The position numbers were made by a program, and so were the translations under genes. A stretch of DNA of 41,218 nucleotides from an uncultured Clostridia bacterium. GTDB lineage: Bacteria > Bacillota > Clostridia > Oscillospirales > CAG-272. The DNA is taken from positions 1 to 41,218 of the forward strand of contig CAMJPL010000028.1 in the NCBI GenBank assembly GCA_946407735.1. The letters run 5' to 3'. The notes beneath the pieces were generated by a model. That model was not told where the DNA came from and did no database searches. It was given only the letters and a program-made list of their open reading frames with translations. Shown here one piece after another: positions 33,914 to 41,218 of this stretch (the first letter of the stretch is position 1; every line of letters begins with the position of its first letter).

Positions 33914-34876
33914 TCAGTTTCCTCCGACCTCGCGCAGGATATCCGCGGCGGGGGCGGGGATCCGTCCGAGATAATCGGGTCCGACGTTGAGAAGATAGTT
34001 TATCCCCCTTGAATTCAGATGCTCCTTTATCTCTCTGACCCTCGCGGCGGATTTCCAGTTGTTGTCGAACGACTTGTATCCCCATGTGTCGTTGAGAGTG
34101 GCCGGGGTCTCGAACAGCTGATCTCCCTTGTCGTCATCCGGTATCTCGTTGTCGCCGGCTGAGGAATAATCGCCTCTGCCGTTGCCGATACGGGAATTGA
34201 CAAGGCACTGCGGCTGATATTTCTTCACCATGTCGTACAGTTCGTCGCTCTGCTGAGGAGTAATATCGGCGGGGGTATCGAACCATATGAGGCAGAGATC
34301 GCCGTAGTTTCTGAGTATCTCCTCTACCTGCGGCTTTATCTTGTTTCTGAAGCAGATCGAAAAATCCTTGTGCGCGTCGTCCGGGAAGTCCCAGTTGTTC
34401 GTCCAGTACGCCTTTCCGCCGCACCAGGTCTTTCCCCTCGACACGCCGCCTCCGTGCGGCTCATGCCAGTCGAGCTCCTGCGAGTAATAGAGCCCAAGCC
34501 TAAGCCCGTGCTTATAGCAGGCCTCGGCGAGCTCGGCGAGCACGTCACGCCCGAACGGAGTCGCGTCGCAGATGTTGTAGTCCGACACCTTCGAGTGATA
34601 CATGGCAAAGCCCTCGTGATGCTTCGACGTGAAGACCATGTAATTCATTCCGGCGTCCTTCGCCAGCTTCACCCATTCCTCGGCATTGAATAATATGGGA
34701 TTGAAGATATGGGCGAGCTGTCCGTACTCGCTGTTGGGTATCCTGAAATACTGCTGGCACCATTCCCCGATCTCATCCATCCTCCGGCCCTTCCATTCGC
34801 CAGCCGGGAGCGAATAAAGCCCCCAGTGGATCATCATGCCGAATTTCGCCTGCTTGAACCATTCCCTGCCGTTCAT
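33914..34876 (-). CDS. GH29 alpha-L-fucosidase-like protein
   Basis: 320 residues. KFGMMIHWGLYSLPAGEW at the N-terminus and TSKHHEGFAMYHS near 83-95 are typical GH29 barrel motifs. Asp200 in LIWFDTPAD is at the position of the catalytic nucleophile. LLNVGPDYLGRIP near the end closes the barrel. The protein stops there and lacks the C-terminal beta-sandwich of full-length fucosidases (about 450 residues), so it is a barrel-only form. No signal peptide. GGAGG at 6 nt. Releases alpha-L-fucose, or possibly alpha-L-galactose, from oligosaccharides. Confidence 0.82.
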   Translation of the reverse strand: MNGREWFKQAKFGMMIHWGLYSLPAGEWKGRRMDEIGEWCQQYFRIPNSEYGQLAHIFNPILFNAEEWVKLAKDAGMNYMVFTSKHHEGFAMYHSKVSDYNICDATPFGRDVLAELAEACYKHGLRLGLYYSQELDWHEPHGGGVSRGKTWCGGKAYWTNNWDFPDDAHKDFSICFRNKIKPQVEEILRNYGDLCLIWFDTPADITPQQSDELYDMVKKYQPQCLVNSRIGNGRGDYSSAGDNEIPDDDKGDQLFETPATLNDTWGYKSFDNNWKSAARVREIKEHLNSRGINYLLNVGPDYLGRIPAPAADILREVGGN

Positions 34877-34893
34877 TTCATACCTCCGCGGCT

Positions 34894-36882
34894 TTACGCC
34901 GTAACTTTTTCTCCGTCGAATACGATATCTCCGTATTCCGTCTTTATTGTAACGATCCCGTCCTCCGACGACTCATCGTATTCCACCGATCCTATCGGGC
35001 ATCCAGAATCGGACGGATAAAGCACCGTCACGATCCTCGCTGACGCGCCGAAAGCCGTGAAATCTACCGCCGGAGCCGGTATGTTCGGCGTCCTCCAGCC
35101 GACGAAGGGATCGAAGCTGCCGCAGCGCACCGTGTAATTTGCTCCGGAAAGCAGCGTGAGCGTGACGCCGCCGCCGTAATCGGCGGTTATCCTGCTGCCG
35201 CTGACGGGTTTGGCGAGATAGTCTGCGCCGGATATCTCCGACCGGCGCGCGGCGGAGGCGGAATACGTGACGTCCTCAAGCTGCCAGTGGGCGTCGTACC
35301 TGTGCTCCTGCCCGTCCGGCGACGTCATCACGTCTGTGATTATATAGAATATCCCGAGACCGAGCGGGCGGCTCTTGATCTTATTCACGGTTCGCCTATG
35401 AACGACGCCGAGAAGATCGGGACCGTACCCTTCGTCATATACGCCGCCGGCGCGGTCGATATCAGGGCCGAGCTTCACCCAGAGATCAGACAGCCTGCTT
35501 ATGTCGTCGTCCTTCCATCGGTAATTTTTGCGCCTGTTCTGCGCCATGCCGTCGACGAGCACGGTATTGTGCGACTCGGTGGAAAGGACATAACGCCTCA
35601 TCTTCGACGAGTCGTAGGCGAAGTTTCCTGTGTCCTTCAGCATGTCGCGGCAGTAAGCGTAAAGGAGGAAGCTGAGCTTGTCCTCATGCTGATGCCCGGC
35701 TCCGAACGGCGCGCTCTCAAAGAAGGCCCACTGACTGTCCTCCTCCCAGCTGTCGCGGAAGACGACCATCCCGCTGTAAGGGAGCACGATGTCGGTAAAA
35801 TCGGGCGGCGTGCCCTCCTTTCGGCCGCTGGCGAAATATATGTAATCCTGACGGTCCGGGAAAAGCTGCAGCGCCTTCCTGCATACATCCGACACGTCCA
35901 TATGCCCGCCGTCGTTTAGCGACGGCGTATGCATCGACGGGTCGGCGAGCTTCGGATAGAGATCATATACATGCTCGATGCCGCGAAGAAGCGGCTCGGG
36001 GACGGGCTCGTCCATCACGCGGCATGTATCGGTGATGGTCTGACAGTTCTCGGCGACGACCATGTGATATCCGGTGGACAGCTCCACCTGGAAGCAGTCG
36101 GGATAGACCTGCCTGTCCATCTCGCGTATCAGGCTCGTGATTGCGAAGTCCTTCCATTTTCCGGCGTCCTTTACCCACGGGTACAGAAGCCCGATATGGA
36201 ACAAACCAGTCATCTCCATAATGAGCCAGTTGTTGCTTGTCGGATGGTTGTAGAGCCGCCATCCGTTTTCCCACATCGAGGCGAAAAAGTCGCAGATGAA
36301 GTGGTCGGATAGCTCGGGAGAACGGTAAAACGCGTGGATCGCGTAGTGCCAGTTCTTCGTCTGACGTATGCCTATCTCGATGGTGCGCCACGACAGGGTG
36401 GCGTATCCCGGCGCGTCGTCGGGGCAGACGGTGGCGTCACGCCACGACGTGAACATCCTGACGAACAGGCGCGCTATCTCCTCGTCGCCGGTCTCGCGGT
36501 AAAGATGTCCGAGCAGCCGGAACTCATGGTGACGGTTCAGCTGCCACGTCCACTCGTTATAGTGGTTCGGAGTGGGATTTTCCTCCCATCCTATCCCCTT
36601 GTCGCCGAAGTCATGCATGTAGGAGCAGGACATGACCTCGTTGTGCAGAAGGCGCTTATAGACGTCCTCCTCGGTCTCATCCGCGGATTTCCAGACGTTT
36701 TCCTGCGCGTAATACGGAAGCCTGAAATATCTCTCCGGCATGAGATGCGAGCGGACGAAATCGGCGTAGCAGCGCTCGGCTCCGGCGATATCCCCGGCAT
36801 TTATCAGCGAGGGTATCTGCGAAAGCCCGTCAAGCGAAAGATCGATCTTATTCAGAAGATAATCGGATACTGAAAGTCTCAT
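34894..36882 (-). CDS. Heparinase II/III-family polysaccharide lyase-like protein
   Basis: 662 residues. An alpha/alpha toroid spans about 1-330 (SNNWLIMEMTG at 216-226; QVELSTGYHMVVAEN at 265-279 with Tyr272 as a likely catalytic tyrosine). The PF07940 beta-sandwich follows, with GAGHQHEDKLSFLL (His397, His399) as the conserved histidine motif. Family members cleave uronic-acid-containing chains by beta-elimination. Usual members are exported; no signal peptide is seen here. It is 17 bp upstream of the GH29 gene. The exact PL family (PL12, PL15, PL21 or new) is not decidable by eye. Confidence 0.8.
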   Translation of the reverse strand: MRLSVSDYLLNKIDLSLDGLSQIPSLINAGDIAGAERCYADFVRSHLMPERYFRLPYYAQENVWKSADETEEDVYKRLLHNEVMSCSYMHDFGDKGIGWEENPTPNHYNEWTWQLNRHHEFRLLGHLYRETGDEEIARLFVRMFTSWRDATVCPDDAPGYATLSWRTIEIGIRQTKNWHYAIHAFYRSPELSDHFICDFFASMWENGWRLYNHPTSNNWLIMEMTGLFHIGLLYPWVKDAGKWKDFAITSLIREMDRQVYPDCFQVELSTGYHMVVAENCQTITDTCRVMDEPVPEPLLRGIEHVYDLYPKLADPSMHTPSLNDGGHMDVSDVCRKALQLFPDRQDYIYFASGRKEGTPPDFTDIVLPYSGMVVFRDSWEEDSQWAFFESAPFGAGHQHEDKLSFLLYAYCRDMLKDTGNFAYDSSKMRRYVLSTESHNTVLVDGMAQNRRKNYRWKDDDISRLSDLWVKLGPDIDRAGGVYDEGYGPDLLGVVHRRTVNKIKSRPLGLGIFYIITDVMTSPDGQEHRYDAHWQLEDVTYSASAARRSEISGADYLAKPVSGSRITADYGGGVTLTLLSGANYTVRCGSFDPFVGWRTPNIPAPAVDFTAFGASARIVTVLYPSDSGCPIGSVEYDESSEDGIVTIKTEYGDIVFDGEKVTA

Positions 36883-36917
36883 GGCGACACCTCATATATC
36901 GAACGCTTTGTTCCTGA

Positions 36918-38939
36918 TCAGACGAACAGCTTCTCCATGCCCCAATCGCAGAGGAACAGGACCGGATATGTATAGCAGAGATGGAACAGAGATGTGTTCC
37001 ACTTGAGATCTTTTCCCCATGCCTCAAACGTCACCTCAGCGCCCTCACGCATCATCCTGAGCCATCTGCCGTCGTCCTTTATCAGCTTCATAGCGAGATC
37101 GTCCCTGCCTGTGCGCTTAAGTCCGCAGAGAGCGGCGAAGGTGCCGAAGAACGCCATCCTCCCGGCCGGAGCGGATATTATGCGGGAAACGATCTCGTCC
37201 TCCGTCTCCTTGTCGGGGCAGAGTCCGAAGCACAGAGCGAAGGCATTTGACGGGAGCGCGCTGTGTCTCTCGGCGTCGTTTTCCACTCCCGCCGGGAGAT
37301 CGCAGAAGACATGCCTGTCTTTGTCGTAAAAAGCCTTTAAATACGCGTCCCGCAGGTACGAATCGTCACGGTACTCTTTCCGCCCGAGCAGCGACGCGAG
37401 ACGGTTCGCCGCCTTCACGGCGCCGTACCAGTAGGCGTTAATGACGCTGTGGGTGCCGACTGCGACCCGACCCTCGGTGAGATCGAAGGCGTAGCCGTCT
37501 CTCGCCTCCGACGGCCAGTCCACGACGCACCATTTATCAAGATCGTGCAAAAGACCGTCTTCCCTCTCGTACCGCTCTCTGTAATAATCGAGGACGTCTG
37601 TCATCCTGTCATAATACCGTGAAACGAAATCGGTTTTGCCGCTGAGCACGGTATGGGCATGAAGAAGATGGGGTAGCATCAGCACATATTCGGCTATCTC
37701 CTGCATCATCGAGCAGGGCGAACAGGTCATGAGACCCCGGTTTATGAAGGCGGTGTCGAAGGCGTTGTCTATCAGCTTCTCCATTATCGACAGATCGCCG
37801 GTTATCACCGCCAGAGCGCAAGATGTGAACGATCCGTCGCCGAGATACTGTCCCTTCTCCCTGTCCATGCAGTCCTGGATAACCTCCTGGACGCCGTATT
37901 CAAGAGACTTCACGCACAGCCGCCATATCCTGACGAGATCGGGATCGGTATTCTCGCATACGCGCCTCAGCCCGAACGGGTAATGCCTCGAGATGAGCTT
38001 TACGTCGGATATCACGGCGCCTTCGGGCAGCTCAAGCTCGGCGTATCTGAAGGATTTGTAGTCGAATTCGTCGAGGATGTCGTCTCCGCCGGACAGCAGC
38101 CATTCCTCCTCGTACCGGCAGTTCGAGCGGAGGACGAATCTCGTCCTGCCGTCATCGTCGAGCTCCTGACCGAATCTGAGGATGATCCTGTCGCCCTTCT
38201 TCCCCTTCGCTCTGACTGAAAGATATCCGACATAATTCGAGCCGAAATCGAAGGTGATCCTGTTTCCGCTCACGCTTTCGGCGGCGGGACGGATCTGCTC
38301 GAGGCAGAGCGGCTTCGACGGCTGCTCCATGAGTGTCCTGTCGTCATGCCTGCAGACAGCCGCATGCTGCCATGAGCTGTCGTCAAACTCCGGAGCTTCG
38401 AAGCCCGTCTCGGGAGACGAGCTGTCGTAACGCTCCATGAACTGGGTCGAATAGCCGACAGTCGAAATCGGCTCAAAGCCGCCGTGCAGGCGGCAGAGGA
38501 CCGACTCGCCGCTCTTCGATACCGTCTCGTCTCCGCAGACTATGTCATATATCAGCCCGAGCCTGTCGTCGCCGCTCACCCATACCCTGTTTATCATGCC
38601 CTGATACAGGGTATGCACGGCGATAACGTTCTCTCCGTCATGCACGAGCCCGGATATGTCGATGACGTTGTAATAATACCTGAAATGGAAGGCCGGGGCC
38701 GGACCCTGTCCGGCGTATCTGCCGTTTATGTACAGCTTGTAATAATCGTCGGCGGTGATATAGATGAGCGTCCTTTTTCCGGCGGCGGCGTTGAAGCGGG
38801 CGCGGTACAGTATATGGAGATCGCGCGGGACGACCGATTTTATCTCCTTTTTCTCAAGCTGTCTGTGAAAGACGTCGACCGGAACGGCGTCCGAATATTC
38901 GGGAAGAGTTATGAACCTTCCTTTGAAAACATGCTCCAT
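36918..38939 (-). CDS. GH78 alpha-L-rhamnosidase-like protein
   Basis: 673 residues. An N-terminal beta-sandwich part (about 45-135: LYINGRYAGQGPAP is typical of the rhamnosidase N domain) is followed by a second one (ITFDFGSNYVGYL to the RYAELELPEG strand), then the (alpha/alpha)6 barrel. QDCMDREKGQYLGDG (355-369) corresponds to the GH78 catalytic signature in which Glu361 is the general acid. No signal peptide. The ATG follows the upstream stop directly (TAAATG), so the two genes are coupled. Removes alpha-L-rhamnose. Confidence 0.82.
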   Translation of the reverse strand: MEHVFKGRFITLPEYSDAVPVDVFHRQLEKKEIKSVVPRDLHILYRARFNAAAGKRTLIYITADDYYKLYINGRYAGQGPAPAFHFRYYYNVIDISGLVHDGENVIAVHTLYQGMINRVWVSGDDRLGLIYDIVCGDETVSKSGESVLCRLHGGFEPISTVGYSTQFMERYDSSSPETGFEAPEFDDSSWQHAAVCRHDDRTLMEQPSKPLCLEQIRPAAESVSGNRITFDFGSNYVGYLSVRAKGKKGDRIILRFGQELDDDGRTRFVLRSNCRYEEEWLLSGGDDILDEFDYKSFRYAELELPEGAVISDVKLISRHYPFGLRRVCENTDPDLVRIWRLCVKSLEYGVQEVIQDCMDREKGQYLGDGSFTSCALAVITGDLSIMEKLIDNAFDTAFINRGLMTCSPCSMMQEIAEYVLMLPHLLHAHTVLSGKTDFVSRYYDRMTDVLDYYRERYEREDGLLHDLDKWCVVDWPSEARDGYAFDLTEGRVAVGTHSVINAYWYGAVKAANRLASLLGRKEYRDDSYLRDAYLKAFYDKDRHVFCDLPAGVENDAERHSALPSNAFALCFGLCPDKETEDEIVSRIISAPAGRMAFFGTFAALCGLKRTGRDDLAMKLIKDDGRWLRMMREGAEVTFEAWGKDLKWNTSLFHLCYTYPVLFLCDWGMEKLFV

Positions 38940-40646
38940 TTATCTTTTCTCAAACCTCAGCTCGACGCGGTTATCATAGCTTTTTCCGCAGATGTCCGAC
39001 TGCAGCACCTCGGCGTAGTCGATCTTGTTGTTGTCGTTCATGACCGGCATAAGCTCGGCGGTGAGCGGCTGTGCGCTGCCGAGCGACGCGATCATATCGT
39101 CCGACATGACGCGGACCGATCGTGGTGATATGACATTCATGTCGTGTCTTCCGATGAACAGTCTCGAGCGGAAATGAAGCTCGGCGTCAGACTCTGCGTG
39201 ATCGGAGATAACGATGCCGCCGTCGGATATGACGATCCTTCTGCGCCACATATAACGGTATCCGCCGAAGGATATCTCCGCCTCCGTCGATATCGCGCCG
39301 CTTTCCGGGTCAAACTCAGTGATCCTCGGCGAGCATTTTATGTCATGGCTGTCGCATTCGAGGGCGTACACGATATTGTGATACGACGGGTCTTTCAGCG
39401 GAAGGTAGAACTCCCATCTGTCATAGCTGCAGCATCCGGCGTCGACGATGATCGGATCGGCGCCGTAATAAAGAAGGAACTGCGGCCTGCCGGCATGCTG
39501 ATGCCCGCTTTTGTATTCCATCGAGTCGACGAACAGGCTGAGTTCTCCGCGGCGCATGACCGCCATGCCGCTGTCCGGCATCAGGACGCTGTCCTTCTTT
39601 TCACCGAGCTCAAGCGGAATAAGCTCCGACACGCGTCTGATATCCGATAATGCGTCCATCCCGTAGGAATCGGATATCCGGAGCGCGGTGCCGTTCGGGG
39701 CGACGCACTGCCGGAGCCATTCATACTGCTTTATTACGGAGCGTTCGAGCTCATCCGTGTCGCCGAGACCGTTGTTTTTGAGAAGCAGGAGCGCTTCAAG
39801 ATAAAGCCGGGCGATGAAATGACTGTAGCTCGGGCTGTCCTCGTCGGAGCCGCCGTCGTCGTATATCGCGCCTCTGAGGTTCATCATGACGGTTTCCCTG
39901 CCGTATTTTATGTACTCGGCACTGTCCTCAAGCTCCGGGAACATGACGCCCGCCATGATCAGGGCGACTCCCTTCTGCAGCACATGGTTCTGCGCGTGCT
40001 TTATCTCAAGCTCATACTTCGATTCCTCGAGCAGATGCCCGGCGTGAAGACGGATGAAGGAATACAGGTATTCCCAGTCTTCTTTGTCAAACGGCGCGTC
40101 CTGGAGCATGAACAGCCCGTGCAGCAGCGACAGAGTCCTCCACGCCGCCTGCATGTCACGCCACACCATATCCGTCTTTATGTAATGGACCGACGGATCG
40201 AATGGCTGATATGGGTGAGCCTTATCCCAGCCGCGCACGATATCGAGCCATCTGTCGGCGTATCTTCTGTCGCCGGTCCTAAGGAAGGCGTGCGCCAGCG
40301 GTATCGTCATGTAAAGGCGCTGCGGCCATATCTGCCATTCGTATTTTTTCCTGAATCCGGTTCCATCGGTGTACTCGAACGACCGCTCCCACTCATAGCT
40401 GCCGCCGCCTTTTACGCGGAAGACGTCCATGAGACTGCCGTCCATGATGGAAGGCAGCATCTCGTCGCTGTTTACGGTGCCGAATATGTCGTTCGCAAAA
40501 TGAAACGCGCCGCCGTCAAGCACGAAATAAGGGAAGATCGGCTCCGAAATGAGCTTTTCCCTCGGATATATGTAATACGCCGTCTTTTTGACGCCGAATA
40601 TCTCACAGCAGTATCGTTTGTTATAGAGTGTTCCGTATCTTTCCAT
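38940..40646 (-). CDS. Second heparinase II/III-like protein
   Basis: 568 residues. The layout repeats that of the other lyase: an alpha/alpha toroid (about 50-345; KHAQNHVLQKG at 217-227 with Asn220/His221, SPSYSHF with Tyr274), then a beta-sandwich with SGHQHAGRPQFLL (His382, His384). Sequence outside these motifs is very different from the 662-residue protein, so it is not a recent duplicate. No signal peptide. First gene of the minus operon; CGGAG lies 11 nt before the ATG, and the promoter is at 40710-40682. Confidence 0.72.
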   Translation of the reverse strand: MERYGTLYNKRYCCEIFGVKKTAYYIYPREKLISEPIFPYFVLDGGAFHFANDIFGTVNSDEMLPSIMDGSLMDVFRVKGGGSYEWERSFEYTDGTGFRKKYEWQIWPQRLYMTIPLAHAFLRTGDRRYADRWLDIVRGWDKAHPYQPFDPSVHYIKTDMVWRDMQAAWRTLSLLHGLFMLQDAPFDKEDWEYLYSFIRLHAGHLLEESKYELEIKHAQNHVLQKGVALIMAGVMFPELEDSAEYIKYGRETVMMNLRGAIYDDGGSDEDSPSYSHFIARLYLEALLLLKNNGLGDTDELERSVIKQYEWLRQCVAPNGTALRISDSYGMDALSDIRRVSELIPLELGEKKDSVLMPDSGMAVMRRGELSLFVDSMEYKSGHQHAGRPQFLLYYGADPIIVDAGCCSYDRWEFYLPLKDPSYHNIVYALECDSHDIKCSPRITEFDPESGAISTEAEISFGGYRYMWRRRIVISDGGIVISDHAESDAELHFRSRLFIGRHDMNVISPRSVRVMSDDMIASLGSAQPLTAELMPVMNDNNKIDYAEVLQSDICGKSYDNRVELRFEKR

Positions 40647-40681
40647 ATGCCACAGATCTCCGTTTTCTGTTTTCAGATCAT

Positions 40682-40710
40682 ATTATATCATATCGAGCAG
40701 TCATTTGCAA
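40682..40710 (-). promoter_or_regulatory. Promoter of the six-gene glycan operon
   Basis: On the minus strand TTGCAA (40710-40705), 17-bp spacer, TATAAT (40687-40682) with extended -10 TGA. The last six spacer bases are ATATGA, as in the GH127 promoter. Confidence 0.75.
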
Positions 40711-40785
40711 GCGTATATTTCGGGAGGCGGAAGAAAAAAGAGGGTGTCCGGCAGCAGACTGCTTCGCTTTGCTTTATGTAACGAC

Positions 40786-40810
40786 AAAAAAACGCGCAAA
40801 GAGCGCTTTT
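40786..40810 (-). terminator. Intrinsic terminator, minus strand
   Basis: GCGC-loop-GCGC stem flanked by AAA/TTT pairs, followed on the minus strand by seven T's. It lies downstream of the possible intron fragment and shields the glycan operon promoter from upstream transcription. Confidence 0.6.
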
Positions 40811-40842
40811 CCAAGACTGTAACGATCATCTGAAAAATTCGG

Positions 40843-40943
40843 GCAGGATATGCGATTCCTGTTCGTCGGCTCGGAACTTTGTCTACGGCTTCCTTCAAAT
40901 TCCGTCAGACATGTAGTTGATTTTCACCACCAAGCTATCGCAC
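40843..40943 (-). mobile_element. Possible group II intron RNA fragment
   Basis: On the minus strand the stretch starts with GTGCG (40943-40939), the consensus 5' end of group II introns, and continues with CTGACGGAATTTGAAGGAAG and CCGAGCCGACGAACAG, which I recall from domain I of introns in gut Clostridia. No reverse transcriptase ORF and no domain V/VI follow; after about 100 bp the sequence stops resembling an intron. A small open frame here (MCDSLVV...) is not convincing as a gene. Together with 40647-40842 this otherwise gene-free stretch holds only promoter and terminators. Confidence 0.4.
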
Positions 40944-40958
40944 ATTTCGGGCGTACTA

Positions 40959-40992
40959 TAAAAAAGCCTCATGCCGTAACGGCACAAGGCTT
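40959..40992 (-). terminator. Terminator of the gene at the right edge
   Basis: AAGCC/GGCTT outer stem and TGCCG/CGGCA inner stem with TAA loop; on the minus strand it is followed by TTTTTT. It stands about 50 bp after the stop of the truncated gene at 41042. Confidence 0.8.
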
Positions 40993-41041
40993 GATCTGTC
41001 AACTAAAGCGGATCGATATGACGGTGAATGTCAATGCTTAA

Positions 41042-41218
41042 TCACTGCGAGTCTTTTGCCTCTTCATAGTCCAGTCCGGACGGAGGAACGGCAAAGGCAT
41101 AGCTGCCCTTTTCCTCGCCCTCTTCAGGCGGGGTCTTTCTGCATGCCCACAGCAGACTGCGGATCTCGACCGCACCGGTCTTTTCATCTGTCTGAACTCT
41201 GTACGGGATCAGCGATAC
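41042..41218 (-). CDS. Unknown protein, C-terminal 58 residues (cut by window edge)
   Basis: A frame open from the edge to TGA at 41044-41042 reads VSLIPYRVQTDEKTG, then SLLWACRKTPPEEGEEKG and ends GLDYEEAKDSQ. The terminator just beyond supports a real gene end. I do not recognise the family; the tail is acidic and probably flexible. The sequence around it is less GC-rich than the rest of the window, which, with the possible intron fragment, hints at an acquired segment. Confidence 0.5.
   Translation of the reverse strand, partial: VSLIPYRVQTDEKTGAVEIRSLLWACRKTPPEEGEEKGSYAFAVPPSGLDYEEAKDSQ

Noticed and set aside
40701-40898. 65-codon minus-strand ORF before the glycan operon
   Set aside because: It runs through an intrinsic terminator and the operon promoter and shows no domain.
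1-41218. CRISPR arrays, tRNA/rRNA genes, transposase genes
   Set aside because: No regularly spaced repeats, tRNA-like cloverleafs or transposase motifs were seen on reading; a tRNA scan was not possible.

Overview
The window is GC-rich chromosomal DNA from an anaerobic Firmicute of class Clostridia, probably an uncultured gut relative of the Oscillospiraceae. Three things in the sequence point there: a six-cysteine SCIFF precursor with its radical-SAM maturase beside yajC, a tRNA-sensing T-box leader, and sigma-A-type promoters, several with TATAAT and an extended -10 (TGN). Translated ORFs, motifs and start-site logic were read by eye; no database search was run, so family names rest on recognised motifs.

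Layout. (1) 1-425, minus: the start of an AMP-forming acyl-CoA synthetase cut by the window edge. (2) 586-14434, plus: a long run of closely spaced genes for cytoplasmic glycan breakdown: GH127, an alpha-galactosidase-like GH-D protein, a zinc-type solute-binding lipoprotein, an FAD oxidoreductase, a sugar-type solute-binding lipoprotein, a beta-lactamase-fold serine hydrolase, a GH38 alpha-mannosidase and a two-domain PPK2. (3) 14498-17496: an SGNH hydrolase and a GH20-like TIM-barrel protein on minus, divergent from an MFS transporter. (4) 17539-18829: acyl carrier protein (minus) and a degenerate ROK-like regulator (plus). (5) 18860-23015: T-box leader, sodium:solute symporter, tyrosyl-tRNA synthetase and a TPR-like protein. 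(6) 23100-28996: a perfect promoter, a 33-codon leader peptide rich in Phe and Tyr codons, an attenuator, and then aroF-aroB-aroA-aroC-pheA with a terminator. (7) 31225-29125, minus: yajC, SCIFF peptide, SCIFF maturase. (8) 40710-31285, minus: a six-gene glycan operon (two heparinase II/III-like proteins, GH78, GH29, CapA-like phosphoesterase, parallel beta-helix protein). (9) 40786-41218: terminators, a possible group II intron fragment and the 3' end of an unknown gene.

How it fits together. The two glycan operons look made for dismantling imported oligosaccharides carrying arabinose, mannose, rhamnose, fucose and uronic acid, because none of the enzymes shows a signal peptide. The only transport parts present are two solute-binding lipoproteins and one MFS permease. 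The centre of the window is an aromatic amino acid block with two different RNA sensors side by side: a T-box in front of a transporter and tyrS, and what reads as a ribosome-stalling leader-peptide attenuator in front of the shikimate-to-phenylalanine operon. The second is the strongest candidate for something not usually expected in Firmicutes, where T-boxes or TRAP normally do this work.
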